Assembly: GCF_002086485.1 (NCBI RefSeq)
Contig: NZ_MVHF01000017.1
Coordinates: 1-64,000 of the forward strand
DNA from: Mycobacterium aquaticum
GTDB taxonomy: Bacteria; Actinomycetota; Actinomycetes; Mycobacteriales; Mycobacteriaceae
Length of the DNA stretch: 64,000 bases
Direction: 5' to 3'
The notes beneath the pieces are model-generated. The model searched no databases, was not told where the DNA came from, and worked only from the letters and a program-made list of their open reading frames with translations. Position numbers and translations under genes: made by a program. Shown here in pieces: positions 26,828 to 35,679 of the stretch. Numbering within the stretch: the first letter of the stretch is position 1; the number at the start of each line of letters is the position of its first letter.

Positions 26828-26843
26828 TTGATCTACCGATCAA
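26828..26843. promoter_or_regulatory. Inverted repeat, candidate LysR operator
   Basis: TTGATC-TACC-GATCAA is a perfect six-base inverted repeat with a four-base spacer, fitting the T-N11-A pattern of LysR boxes. It lies in the 105-bp gap between the LysR stop and the permease start, about 80 bp before that start. This implies a separate regulated promoter for the permease-transaminase genes. Confidence 0.55.
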
Positions 26844-26852
26844 CTGCGTTTA

Positions 26853-27758
26853 TCAGTCTCGCGACGTCTCCGAGTTCCAATTCGCCTCGACATACCGCAC
26901 CAGAGCATCGGCCTGCGGCGACAGGGTGGAGGGCCGCCACGCGAGCGCGGTCAGGCTCGGCGGCCGGTCCGCTATCGGCACGTAGACGATGCCCGGCCGG
27001 TCGTAGAATCGCGCCACCGACGACGACGTGAAGCTGATACCCAGGCCGCGCGCAATCGACGTCGTCTCCGCCTCGTAGGTCGCCGCGACGGCGGCGATCG
27101 TCGGCGGCCGGTTGCCGCGCGCGTCCATCGCCAGCCAGTAGTCACGCCAGATCCCCGCGGTCAGTGGCGCGCAGACGATGGGATCGTCGAGCAGTTCGGC
27201 GATCTGGACCTCGTGTCGGCCGGCCAGCCGATGATCGCGGGGCAGGCAGGCCACCCAGTCCTCCGAGTCCAGGATCAGCATGCGGTGCTCGGGCAGATCC
27301 ACCGGCGGGCGGATGATCGCGACCTCGGTGGTGCCGTCGGCCAGCCCGGCAGTCGGGTCGGCGAAGTCGAATTCGGTCGGCTCGACCTTGACGTCAGGGA
27401 AGGCCGCCTCGAAATGCCGCACGATGCGGAACAACAGATCCGCACCGGTGCCGATCAGATACCCGAGCCGCAGCCGGCCCTGCCGGGTACCCGAGAGCGT
27501 GACGAGGTTGTCCACCACCGCGTCGACACCGGCCAGGGCTTGCTGTACCTGCGGCAACCAGGCCGCACCGAGATCGGTCAACGCGACCTCACGGGTGTTG
27601 CGGTTGAGCAGCACCACCCCGAACGCCTGCTCCAGCTGCTTGATGGCCGTCGACAACGCGGGCTGTGTGATGAACAGCCGCTCGGCCGCGCGCCGGTAGT
27701 TCAGCTCTTCACCCAGCACCGCGAAGTACCGCAGCTGACGCAGGGTGACGTCGGTCAT
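26853..27758 (-). CDS. LysR-type transcriptional regulator
   Basis: A 301-residue LysR protein. The N-terminal winged helix (LRQLRYFAVLGEELNYRRAAERLFITQPALS, residues 6-36) is followed by a LysR substrate-binding domain (RLRLGYLIGTGADLLF, about 95 onward). It precedes the permease-transaminase pair on the same strand instead of diverging from it, so it may be co-transcribed or act through the inverted repeat in the gap. Confidence 0.92.
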   Translation of the reverse strand: MTDVTLRQLRYFAVLGEELNYRRAAERLFITQPALSTAIKQLEQAFGVVLLNRNTREVALTDLGAAWLPQVQQALAGVDAVVDNLVTLSGTRQGRLRLGYLIGTGADLLFRIVRHFEAAFPDVKVEPTEFDFADPTAGLADGTTEVAIIRPPVDLPEHRMLILDSEDWVACLPRDHRLAGRHEVQIAELLDDPIVCAPLTAGIWRDYWLAMDARGNRPPTIAAVAATYEAETTSIARGLGISFTSSSVARFYDRPGIVYVPIADRPPSLTALAWRPSTLSPQADALVRYVEANWNSETSRD

Positions 27759-27787
27759 GCGGCAAGGCTATCCGGCCGGACAACTGT

Positions 27788-27849
27788 GCCGAGCAGCCGC
27801 AGAATCGCACGTTCTTGCGTGAAAACGTGCGATTCTGTGACTGCTCGGC
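27788..27849. repeat. Nested 62-nt palindrome
   Basis: Outer arms GCCGAGCAG (27788-27796) and CTGCTCGGC (27841-27849) enclose inner arms AGAATCGCACGTT (27801-27813) and AACGTGCGATTCT (27824-27836) with a ten-base loop. It fills most of the gap between the LysR start and the downstream end of the next gene and abuts that gene's stop codon. It could fold as a strong hairpin on either strand. It may be a dispersed intergenic repeat, but only one copy is present here. Confidence 0.65.
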
Positions 27850-28257
27850 TTAGAACTGCGGGACCGGATCGCCGGCGCGGTAGGCCTCGATGGCATCGAG
27901 GTGCTCGACGAACGCGTCATGCCCGAACTCGTGACTGTCGGTGCTGCCGACGAACACCACGCGCACGATCGCGCCGTCCTCGGCCGCGTCGAGCCACAGC
28001 GACGTCACCGGCAGGCCGTCGTCGACCTCGGCACCGGACGGTTCGTAGAACCACGCCGCGACCTCGTCGCTGGAGGTTTCCTCGTCAAAAGTCCAGCCGC
28101 GCTCGGTGATTCGCTCATCGAACTCGGCCAGATCCGCCACGACGGCATCCTGGATGGCCGACAGCTGCTCGACCACCTCCTGCGGAACCCAGCGCGAATT
28201 CTGGGTCGCCTGCCGCTTCTTGCGACGAGCCTTCTTACCGTCCGACGCCCGCGACAC
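27850..28257 (-). CDS. Conserved hypothetical protein next to metZ
   Basis: A 135-residue soluble protein with a very basic N-terminus (KKARRKKRQATQ), and an acidic body with EFDERITERGWTFDEE and ending HLDAIEAYRAG. The arrangement recalls RraB-like regulators of RNase E (GWTFDEE, alternating strands), but similarity is too weak to name it. GTG start; it follows metZ by three bases, so it is probably co-translated. Confidence 0.65.
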   Translation of the reverse strand: MSRASDGKKARRKKRQATQNSRWVPQEVVEQLSAIQDAVVADLAEFDERITERGWTFDEETSSDEVAAWFYEPSGAEVDDGLPVTSLWLDAAEDGAIVRVVFVGSTDSHEFGHDAFVEHLDAIEAYRAGDPVPQF

Positions 28258-28260
28258 GCC

Positions 28261-29496
28261 TCAGCCCAGGGCCTGGTCGAGGTCGGCGATCAGGTCTTCG
28301 GTGCCTTCAAGACCGACCGAGATGCGCACCACGCCGTCGCCGAGCCCGATCGCCGCGCGCCCCTCCGGCCCCATGGCACGGTGAGTGGTGGTGGCGGGGT
28401 GGGTGATGAGGGTTTTGGCGTCGCCGAGGTTGTTGGAGATGTCGATGACGCGGAGCTTGTCGAGCACCTCGAAGGCCCGGTCCTTGCCGCCATCGAGCTC
28501 GAAGGTGACCACGGTGCCGCCGCCGCGCATCTGCCGCTTGGCCAGGTCGTACTGCGGATGTGACTGCAGGAACGGGTATTTCACCCAGTTCACCCCCGGC
28601 TTGCCCTCCAGGAACTCGGCCACCTGCAGCGCCGACCGGTTGGAGTAGTCGACCCGAACAGCCATGGTCTCAAGGCCTTTGAGCAACGTCCAGGCGTTGA
28701 ACGCACTGATCGCCGGGCCCGTGTGGCGCATGAGCTTCTGCACCGGGCCGTCGATGTACTCCTTGTCGCCGAGAATGGCTCCACCGAGCACACGGCCCTG
28801 ACCGTCGATGTGCTTGGTGCCCGAGTACACCACGACGTCGGCACCCAGCGGTATGCCCTGCTGCAGCAGCGGGGTGGCAAAAACGTTGTCCAGCACCACC
28901 TTTGCGCCGGCGGCGTGGGCCAGTTCGGACACCGCGGCGATGTCGACCAGCGACTGCATGGGGTTTGACGGCGTCTCGAAGAACACCGCCTGCGTCGGCA
29001 CCGACAGGGCCTGCTCCCACTGGGAGAGGTCGTCACCGTCGACGAACACCGCCTCCACGCCCCAGCGCGGCAGGATCTCGTTACACACCACGAAGCACGA
29101 ACCGAACAGGCTGCGGGCGGCCACCAGGCGATCGCCTGCGGCGAGCAACGCGCCCAGTGCGGTGAACACCGCGGCCATCCCGGTGGCGGTGGCGAAGCAC
29201 GCCGGAGCGTCCTCGATCAGCCGCAGCCGCTCCTCGAACATCGAGATGGTCGGGTTGCCGTAGCGGGAGTACACGAACCGGTCGATCTCACCGGTGAAGG
29301 CCTTTTCGGCGGCCGCCGCATTCTCGTAGACGTAACCCGAGGTGAGGAACAGGCCCTCGGCGGTCTCCTCGAACTGCGACCGGAGCAGGCCACCACGCAC
29401 CCCGATGGTGGCCTGGCTGACGCCGTCGGGCAGCGGTGCGGGGATCCGCACAGATGCCGTCTCTGCTCCTCGCGTGCGCGGCGCGTTATCAGTCAT
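28261..29496 (-). CDS. metZ: O-succinylhomoserine sulfhydrylase MetZ
   Basis: PLP enzyme of the Cys/Met metabolism family (411 residues) that makes homocysteine from O-succinylhomoserine and sulfide, the direct sulfhydrylation route to methionine. The PLP lysine is Lys228 in YSGTKHIDGQGR; SRYGNPT (77-83) and ETPSNP (174-179) are further family marks. ATG at 29496 has GAGGAC upstream; the long N-terminal extension of the open frame overlaps the rhodanese gene and was rejected. Gene neighbours match M. tuberculosis Rv0391. Confidence 0.95.
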   Translation of the reverse strand: MTDNAPRTRGAETASVRIPAPLPDGVSQATIGVRGGLLRSQFEETAEGLFLTSGYVYENAAAAEKAFTGEIDRFVYSRYGNPTISMFEERLRLIEDAPACFATATGMAAVFTALGALLAAGDRLVAARSLFGSCFVVCNEILPRWGVEAVFVDGDDLSQWEQALSVPTQAVFFETPSNPMQSLVDIAAVSELAHAAGAKVVLDNVFATPLLQQGIPLGADVVVYSGTKHIDGQGRVLGGAILGDKEYIDGPVQKLMRHTGPAISAFNAWTLLKGLETMAVRVDYSNRSALQVAEFLEGKPGVNWVKYPFLQSHPQYDLAKRQMRGGGTVVTFELDGGKDRAFEVLDKLRVIDISNNLGDAKTLITHPATTTHRAMGPEGRAAIGLGDGVVRISVGLEGTEDLIADLDQALG

Positions 29497-29503
29497 GCCG
29501 TCC

Positions 29504-29914
29504 TCAACTCTGCTTCCAGGGCAAACCCACGGCCTTCCAGCCAGTGCTGCCGCGGTGGCGGTTCTCGTCGAGGTTGCCCTCGAAGCCGTCGAGCACGTTG
29601 TAGGACGGGCTGAAGCCCGCAGCGGTCGCAGCCTCGGCGGCACCGATCGAGCGGTTTCCGGATCGACACAGGAAGACCACCGGGCGGTCACCGGCGTCGA
29701 CCTTGCTCCGGAGATCGTCGACGAACGCATCGTTGTGGCTGCCGTCGATGCGGTTCCACTCGATGTAGACCACATCGCGGCCGAGCTGGCTCAGATCGGG
29801 AACGCCGACGAAGCGCCACTCGGCGTCGGTACGGCAATCCACCAGCACGGCGCGAGGGTCCTCGCTCAGCAGTTTCCAAGCCTGCTGCGGCGTGATGTCC
29901 CCTGCATAGCTCAC
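29504..29914 (-). CDS. Rhodanese-domain sulfurtransferase
   Basis: A 136-residue single rhodanese domain. The active-site cysteine is in FLCRSGNRS, with VDCRTDAEW near residue 27 and the typical LDGFEG end. It sits seven bases before metZ, so it may deliver or detoxify sulfane sulfur for homocysteine synthesis. I chose the GTG at 29914 (MSYAGDIT) because it forms a GTGA overlap with the preceding stop; it corresponds to Rv0390. Confidence 0.9.
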   Translation of the reverse strand: MSYAGDITPQQAWKLLSEDPRAVLVDCRTDAEWRFVGVPDLSQLGRDVVYIEWNRIDGSHNDAFVDDLRSKVDAGDRPVVFLCRSGNRSIGAAEAATAAGFSPSYNVLDGFEGNLDENRHRGSTGWKAVGLPWKQS

Positions 29915-30360
29915 GGCCGTGAGTCTTTCACACCACCGCAGACTCGCCATGCGCCGTCCTCACGCACGAACGTCGTCTCGGTGTCGAGCTTGGTGTCGGG
30001 TGCCTTGTCGAAGTGATAGACCACGGTGCCGGTGGCCCGGTCACCGTCGATCCGCACACCCGTCACGTCGTCGACGAACCGGGCGCCGTGCTTGGCGACC
30101 GAATCGCGCTGTCGGGCAAGGAAATCAGCCTCGGTGCCGCGTTGGTCACGACAGGTGTAGTCGCCGAACGAGTTCCAGTTCTCCCGCTGCATGGCATCGT
30201 TCTGCCCGACTGCGGCGCGACCCACCCGCTGCTCCTCGGACAGCCCGTCCCCGCTGGAGAACACGTTGGCCACCGCAATGGCGATCACGACGAGCACAAT
30301 GATGGCCAACGCTCCCAGAAACGGCGCCATGGTCGGCCGGTCGACCGGCTCGTCGGCCAT
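29911..30360 (-). CDS. Membrane-anchored secreted protein, unknown function
   Basis: A 149-residue protein with one N-terminal membrane helix (about 12-32, GALAIIVLVVIAIAVANVF) and an extracytoplasmic domain with two cysteines (TCRD, RVCGG) that could form a disulfide. The domain looks like a small cystatin-like/NTF2-like fold (as in DUF4878), ending in REDGAWRVCGG. ATG overlaps the purT-like stop (TGATG); a GTG one codon earlier is also possible. Middle gene of a coupled purT-like / this / rhodanese / metZ operon. Confidence 0.75.
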   Translation of the reverse strand: MADEPVDRPTMAPFLGALAIIVLVVIAIAVANVFSSGDGLSEEQRVGRAAVGQNDAMQRENWNSFGDYTCRDQRGTEADFLARQRDSVAKHGARFVDDVTGVRIDGDRATGTVVYHFDKAPDTKLDTETTFVREDGAWRVCGGVKDSRP

Positions 30361-31703
30361 CACGCGAAGAGCTTGCGCAGGGCGGTACCCACCCGACGGG
30401 CCCGGTCGCGCGCAACGATCACATCCGGTGCCGTGGCCAGGGCAATCCCGAGCCGCTGCCTGCCGTCGGACTCGTCGCCACGGCCGAACAGCCGCACGTC
30501 GCTCTCCGAGGTGGCCAACGCGTCGGCGAGCACCGCGGTGACAATGTTCGCGTCGACGGATTCGGGCTTGCCGTAGCTGACCTCGGCGGCGGCAGGCGAA
30601 ATCATGATGGTGTCGACCGCAAGGCCGAGGATGGCCCTGGCGTGCAGCTCGAACTGGGACAGCCGCTGCGAACGCACCGTGACCAGGCCGCTGTCCCCCG
30701 GGCCGACGCGGACATCGGCGAAGTACACGTCGTCACCCTGCACCAGCAACTCGACGGCGAAGACGCCGCGCCCGCCCAGCGAGTTGACGATGCGCGCAGC
30801 GATGGATTTCGCGCCGTCCATCGCCGCAGGCGTGAGCCGCTGCGGCTGCCACGCCTCCAACACGTCAGCGTCGTCGTCGCGGTGGCCGATCGGCTCACAG
30901 AAGTGCACAGCAGGACCGGCGGGACCGGTGGTGCGGATGACGAGCAGGGTGATCGCGTGTTCGACCTCGACCACCGATTCGGCGAGCACCCGCATGACTC
31001 CGCCCGCAGAGGTCGCCCGCTCCCAGGCCGGCTCGATGTCATCGGGACGCAGCAACACCGACTGGCCGTCGTCCAGCGAACCCGCGACGGGCTTGACCAG
31101 CAACGGATATCCGGCGTGTTCCGCGACGGCCGTCAGCTCGTCGACCGACCCGGCAAACCAGAACGGGACGGTCGGCAACCCCAGCTCGTCGGAAGCCAAC
31201 CGGCGCAGCCCCTCCCGGTCCTGGCTGAGCCGGATGCTGCGCGGTGTCGGCAGCACCTCGGTGTCGCCTTGCTCGGCCACCGCGATCAAGGCGTCTGCCG
31301 CGACTGCGCCGGACTCGGTCACCACGTAGTGCGGACGCTCACGTTCGATCAGCGCGGCGAGTTCCTCGGTGTCGTCCCCGCGGTCCACCGCGACGACGGC
31401 AACGCCCAGCCGCTCGAACGCCAGCGCCAGCTCACGGCTGGATTCACCGGCGCCCAGCATGAGCGCGGTGGTCCGCCGTGGCGCGGGCGGCGCCGGTTCC
31501 TCCGGCAACGGCACCGGCTCCGGTTCGGCCTGCGCGGCGTCGGGCTCGGCCTGCGCGGCATCGGGCTCGGCCTCTGCCGTCGGCTCCGCCTCCGGCGGGG
31601 TCTCGGGCTGCACCGCCTCCGACGCAGACGATTCCTGCGCCGATGCGGCTTCTTCGGTCTTCTCGCCGGCCTCTTCGAGGGCTGCGTCAATCGAGTCACT
31701 CAT
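30360..31703 (-). CDS. purT: PurT-like ATP-grasp protein, divergent
   Basis: A 447-residue homologue of formate-dependent GAR transformylase (PurT), collinear from LMLGAGESSREL (81) through VKPVAGSL (203), FCEPIGHRDDD (268) and RLFGRGDESDGRQRLG (404). Two features are odd. Residues 1-75 are an acidic Ala/Glu/Pro-rich extension with a tandem AEPDAAQ repeat. Key motifs are altered: the SSGKGQ-type ATP loop reads SLDDGQ (209-214) and the SPRPHDTG-type substrate loop reads RVGPGDSG (332-339). It may therefore be inactive as PurT or act on something else. Synteny with Rv0389 supports the name, not the activity. Confidence 0.75.
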   Translation of the reverse strand: MSDSIDAALEEAGEKTEEAASAQESSASEAVQPETPPEAEPTAEAEPDAAQAEPDAAQAEPEPVPLPEEPAPPAPRRTTALMLGAGESSRELALAFERLGVAVVAVDRGDDTEELAALIERERPHYVVTESGAVAADALIAVAEQGDTEVLPTPRSIRLSQDREGLRRLASDELGLPTVPFWFAGSVDELTAVAEHAGYPLLVKPVAGSLDDGQSVLLRPDDIEPAWERATSAGGVMRVLAESVVEVEHAITLLVIRTTGPAGPAVHFCEPIGHRDDDADVLEAWQPQRLTPAAMDGAKSIAARIVNSLGGRGVFAVELLVQGDDVYFADVRVGPGDSGLVTVRSQRLSQFELHARAILGLAVDTIMISPAAAEVSYGKPESVDANIVTAVLADALATSESDVRLFGRGDESDGRQRLGIALATAPDVIVARDRARRVGTALRKLFA

Positions 31704-31727
31704 CGCGCCACCAAGACTGCCAGATCG

Positions 31728-32030
31728 TCATCCGACGCGATGGTCGATGTAGCACCAACGCCAGCTCTCGCCCGGTTCGGCCGACCGCATGACGGCATGA
31801 CCGCTCTGCTTGAAGTGTGCGGTGGCGTGCTGGTGCGGGCTGGAGTCACAGCAGCCGACGTGCCCACATGTCATGCACATCCGCAGATGGGCCCAGCTGT
31901 TCTCGCCGTCCTCCGCGCACTCCTGACACCGCCCGGGTGTGATCGGTTTGGGTTCATCCACGACGGCGGCGAGGTGCTCACAGGTCCTGGGCACCGCGGT
32001 CGGCTCCCGCCGGCGTGATCTCCTCAACAT
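31728..32030 (-). CDS. UBP-type zinc finger protein
   Basis: A 100-residue protein whose Cys/His pattern (CEHL, CQEC, CMTCGHVGCCDSS, HQHATAH, SGHAV) matches the zf-UBP domain known from eukaryotic deubiquitinases. Bacteria lack ubiquitin, so its ligand is unknown. It is divergent from the Na+/H+ antiporter gene 42 bp away. Related domains are known next to or fused with NhaP-type antiporters in actinobacteria, suggesting a regulatory role. ATG at 32030 preferred over TTG at 32039. Confidence 0.82.
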   Translation of the reverse strand: MLRRSRRREPTAVPRTCEHLAAVVDEPKPITPGRCQECAEDGENSWAHLRMCMTCGHVGCCDSSPHQHATAHFKQSGHAVMRSAEPGESWRWCYIDHRVG

Positions 32031-32072
32031 GTTGATCAAGGATAGGACCGGACGCGAAGGAGGATCGACGAC

Positions 32073-33665
32073 GTGGGTGTCTCACTCTTGGCAGCTCTCG
32101 TGGTCTCGGTGCTGCTGGCCGCCGTGGCCCGCCGCTGCGACGTTTCGGCGCCGCTGGCGCTCGTGGTGGCCGGGCTGGCCGCCAGCGCGATCCCCGTGCT
32201 CCACGACGTCCACCTCGACCCTGAGCTGGTGTTGTACGTCATCCTGCCGCCGCTGCTGTGGTCTGCCGGGCTGGAGAGCAGCTATCTGGCAATGCGCAAG
32301 CACATCCGGACCATCGGGCTGCTGGCGGTCGGGCTGCCGCTGGCGACGACGCTGGTCGTGGGGATCGTGGCGTTCCACACCGTGCCCGAGCTGACCATCC
32401 CCGCCGCACTCACCCTCGGCGCGATCGTCGCACCGCCCGACGCCGTGTCGGCGACCGCCATCGGTCGCAGGCTCGGGTTGCCGCGCCGCATCATGACGCT
32501 GCTCGGCGGGGAGAGCCTGCTCAACGATGCGACCGCGCTGACCGCTTACAAGGTCGCTTTGGCAGCCGCGATAGGTGCGGCCGCCACCTGGCAGCGCGGC
32601 CTGAGCACCTTCGCCATGGCTGCGGTCGGCGGCATCGTGGTGGGCGTAACCCTGGGCATGGTGGTGCACTTCATCCGCACGCGGCTGGACGATCCGCTGG
32701 TGGAAAGCGCGATCGGGCTCGTGGCGCCGTTCACGATCTACCTCGTCGCCGAGGAGGTGCACGGTTCCGGCGTGATCGCGGTGGTGGTCGCGGCCCTGCT
32801 GCTGGGACAGCGTGAGACCGACGCCGGCTACGCGACCCGGCTGCAGGACACCGCGGTGTGGAAGGCGCTGCAACTGGTGCTTGAGTCGTTCGCGTTCTTT
32901 CTGATCGGGCTGCAGCTGCCCAAGGTGATCGGCGAGCTCACCGGCATCTCGGCGGCCGCTTTGGCGATCTCCTCGGCGGCAGTGCTCACCGCGGTGATCG
33001 TGGTACGCATCATCTGGGTGTACTGCTTCGCCTATCTGCCGCGGCTGCTGTCGAAGAAGCTGCGGGCCCGTGAGCCTGCGCCGACGCCGGGACAGGTGTT
33101 CATCCTGGCCTGGGCCGGCATGCGCGGTGTGGTCTCGCTGGCCGCGGCGTTCGGTGTGCCCGCCACGACGTTGTCAGGAGCGCCCTTCCCGGGCCGGCCA
33201 CAGCTGGTGTTCCTCACCTTCGTCGTGGTGGTCGGAACGCTACTGCTGCACGGTCTGACGCTGCCGTGGTTCATCAAAGTGCTCGGGGTACAGGGCAACG
33301 AGGAGCAAGCCGACGCGATCGCCACCGCGGCCGCACAGGACCGCGCGGCCAGGGCCGCCGCCGACCGGCTCGACGAACTGCTGGCCGAGCAGCACGCCGG
33401 CACCGACGTGCCGGAACGCGCCGCCGAGATCCTGCGGGCGTGGAACACCCGGCGCCGCAACGCCGCCTGGGAACGGCTGGGCCGCGACGACGCCGACATC
33501 GGTGAGAGCCCCACCTCGGCGTTCCGCCGGTTGCGACTGGAAATGCTTGCCGCCGAACGCAAGACGTTCATCGCCGAGCGTGATGCCGGACACATCGACG
33601 ACGAGGTGCTCCGCACCGTACTGCGTGGGCTGGACCTGGAAGAAGCGACGCTGAACCGTGATTAG
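32073..33665 (+). CDS. NhaP/CPA1-type Na+/H+ antiporter
   Basis: A 530-residue membrane antiporter with about twelve helices. The ion-site motifs APPDAVSATA (about 125) and GGESLLNDATAL (about 149-160, with the Asn-Asp pair) are intact. After residue 410 comes a roughly 120-residue charged cytoplasmic tail rich in coiled-coil-like helices. GTG start with AGGAGG upstream. The 3' end overlaps the MMPL gene by eight bases. Confidence 0.92.
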   Translation: MGVSLLAALVVSVLLAAVARRCDVSAPLALVVAGLAASAIPVLHDVHLDPELVLYVILPPLLWSAGLESSYLAMRKHIRTIGLLAVGLPLATTLVVGIVAFHTVPELTIPAALTLGAIVAPPDAVSATAIGRRLGLPRRIMTLLGGESLLNDATALTAYKVALAAAIGAAATWQRGLSTFAMAAVGGIVVGVTLGMVVHFIRTRLDDPLVESAIGLVAPFTIYLVAEEVHGSGVIAVVVAALLLGQRETDAGYATRLQDTAVWKALQLVLESFAFFLIGLQLPKVIGELTGISAAALAISSAAVLTAVIVVRIIWVYCFAYLPRLLSKKLRAREPAPTPGQVFILAWAGMRGVVSLAAAFGVPATTLSGAPFPGRPQLVFLTFVVVVGTLLLHGLTLPWFIKVLGVQGNEEQADAIATAAAQDRAARAAADRLDELLAEQHAGTDVPERAAEILRAWNTRRRNAAWERLGRDDADIGESPTSAFRRLRLEMLAAERKTFIAERDAGHIDDEVLRTVLRGLDLEEATLNRD

Positions 33666-35658
33666 CCGACTGTCCTGGCTTGCGGTGCTGGTCGTGCTGC
33701 TCTCCGGCGCGCTGCTGGGCCTGCTCAGCGGGGACCAGTCGGCGTCACAGTCCCCGGTCGCCGTTCCCGCCAACGCCGAATCCGCGCGGACCGACGCGCT
33801 GCGTGCCCAATTCCCCGGCGGCGGTGAGGTTCCCGCGATCCTCGTGGTCACGCGCACCGACGGAGCCGAGCTCAGCGCCGACGACATCGACGCGACAGCC
33901 GTTGCGCGCCAACGCATGACGGATGCGCCCGGCCCGCCCGTGCTTGTCTCCGACGATGGCAAAGCGGCCGTGGCGACGGTCCCGTTGGACGCGGGCCTGT
34001 CGGGCTTTGCTCTCAACGACGCCGTGCGCGAGCTGCGCGACAAGGCCGGTTCGGGCTTGCCCGCGGAGCTGCAGGCACAGGTCACCGGCGGACCGGCCTT
34101 CGGCGCCGACATCGCGAATTCCTTTGCCGGAGCGAATATCACGCTGCTCGCCGTGACCGCCACGGTGGTGGCGCTGCTGCTCATCGTCACCTACCGCTCA
34201 CCGGTGCTGTGGCTGGTCCCGCTGCTGGTGATCGCATTCGCCGACCGAGTCGGTGGCGTGCTCGGCACCGCCGTCGCGTCCGGGCTGGGCCTGCACCCCG
34301 ACGGGTCGACTGGTGGGATCACCAGCGTGCTGGTGTTCGGCGCAGGCACCAACTATGCGCTGCTGCTGATTTCGCGGTACCGCGAAGAGCTCAACACGCA
34401 CACCGACCACCGTGAGGCACTGCGGGTGGCCGCCCGGGCCGCGAGCCCCGCGATCATGGCCAGCAACGCCACGGTGGTGCTGGCGCTGCTCACCCTGCTG
34501 CTCGCGTCGGCACCCAGTAACCGCAGCCTGGGCGTCCAGGCCGCCGCGGGTCTGGTGGTCGCCGCGATCTTCGTGCTCGTGGTGCTGCCGCCCCTGTTGG
34601 CGTTGTGCGGCACCAGGCTGTTCTGGCCATTCATCCCGAAGCCCGGCACGAAAGCCGTTACCGAAAGCGGTATCTGGCACCGGATAGCCGACGCGGTGGC
34701 CAAGCGGCCCGGCCAGGTCGTCGTGGTGGCCACCGCGGGGTTGGCCGTGTTGTGCATCGGGCTGCTGGGCACACCGATCGGGTTGTCACAGACCGAGCAG
34801 TTCCGGGTCCAGGCGGAATCGGTCACCGGGTACGAGACACTGGCCGCCCACTTTCCCAGCGGCCTCACCGACCCGACCCGGGTCATCGCCGCGACCACCA
34901 AGGCCGACGCCGTACAACGCGCCATCATCGAAACGCCGGGTACGGTGAGCGTCGGCCCGGCCGGGGAGTCACCCAGCGGGCTGAGCCAGTGGTCGGTGGT
35001 CCTGCGGGCCGCCCCCGCGTCGGACGACGCCTTCAAAACCGTTGATGCGCTGCGCAACTCGGTGCACGCGGTGGACGACACCGCGGTGGTGGGCGGTTCG
35101 GACGCGCAGGCCAGGGACGCCGCCGCGGCCGCGCACCGGGACCGGCTCGTGGTGATCCCCGCGATCCTGGCCGTGGTGCTCGCCGTGCTCTATATCCTGC
35201 TGCGCTCGGCGCTCGCGCCGCTGGTGCTGGTCGCCGTCACGGTGCTCAGCGCGTTGGCCGCCATCGGGCTCGGCGGCTGGACCAGCGTGCACATCTTCGG
35301 CTTCCCGGCCCTGGACAACAGCACCCCGCTGTTCGCGTTCCTCTTCCTGGTGGCGCTCGGCGTCGACTACACGATCTTCCTGGTGACACGGGCACGGGAG
35401 GAAACCCCGCAGTACGGCACCCGAGCGGGCATCGTGCGCGCGGTGTCGGCCACCGGCGCCGTCATCACCAGCGCAGGCATCGTGCTCGCGGCGGTGTTCT
35501 GTGTCCTCGGTGTCCTGCCGCTGATCGTCTTGACGCAGCTGGGCATCATCGTGGGGCTCGGGATCCTGCTGGACACGTTCGTCGTCCGCACGGTGATCGT
35601 CCCGGCCCTGTTCACGTTGATCGGCCCGCGGATCTGGTGGCCCGGGCTGCGCACGTGA
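33658..35658 (+). CDS. MMPL-family (RND) transporter
   Basis: A 666-residue exporter of the YdfJ/ActII-3 branch of the MMPL family. One N-terminal helix, an extracytoplasmic domain (about 25-155), five helices, a second extracytoplasmic domain (about 375-495) and five helices repeat the RND pattern. The second half keeps the proton-relay GVDYTIFLVTRAREE; the first-half equivalent reads GAGTNYALLLISRYREE, with Asn for the Asp of MmpL proteins. Substrate unknown. Overlap with the antiporter gene implies co-translation, an unusual pairing of ion exchange and export. Confidence 0.9.
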   Translation: MISRLSWLAVLVVLLSGALLGLLSGDQSASQSPVAVPANAESARTDALRAQFPGGGEVPAILVVTRTDGAELSADDIDATAVARQRMTDAPGPPVLVSDDGKAAVATVPLDAGLSGFALNDAVRELRDKAGSGLPAELQAQVTGGPAFGADIANSFAGANITLLAVTATVVALLLIVTYRSPVLWLVPLLVIAFADRVGGVLGTAVASGLGLHPDGSTGGITSVLVFGAGTNYALLLISRYREELNTHTDHREALRVAARAASPAIMASNATVVLALLTLLLASAPSNRSLGVQAAAGLVVAAIFVLVVLPPLLALCGTRLFWPFIPKPGTKAVTESGIWHRIADAVAKRPGQVVVVATAGLAVLCIGLLGTPIGLSQTEQFRVQAESVTGYETLAAHFPSGLTDPTRVIAATTKADAVQRAIIETPGTVSVGPAGESPSGLSQWSVVLRAAPASDDAFKTVDALRNSVHAVDDTAVVGGSDAQARDAAAAAHRDRLVVIPAILAVVLAVLYILLRSALAPLVLVAVTVLSALAAIGLGGWTSVHIFGFPALDNSTPLFAFLFLVALGVDYTIFLVTRAREETPQYGTRAGIVRAVSATGAVITSAGIVLAAVFCVLGVLPLIVLTQLGIIVGLGILLDTFVVRTVIVPALFTLIGPRIWWPGLRT

Positions 35659-35679
35659 GGGCGGCGTACCGTCGAATTC

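Noticed and set aside
31560..31580. Tandem AEPDAAQ codons as a possible mobile or satellite repeat
   Set aside because: Only two imperfect copies, in frame within the PurT-like N-terminus; a low-complexity protein region explains it.
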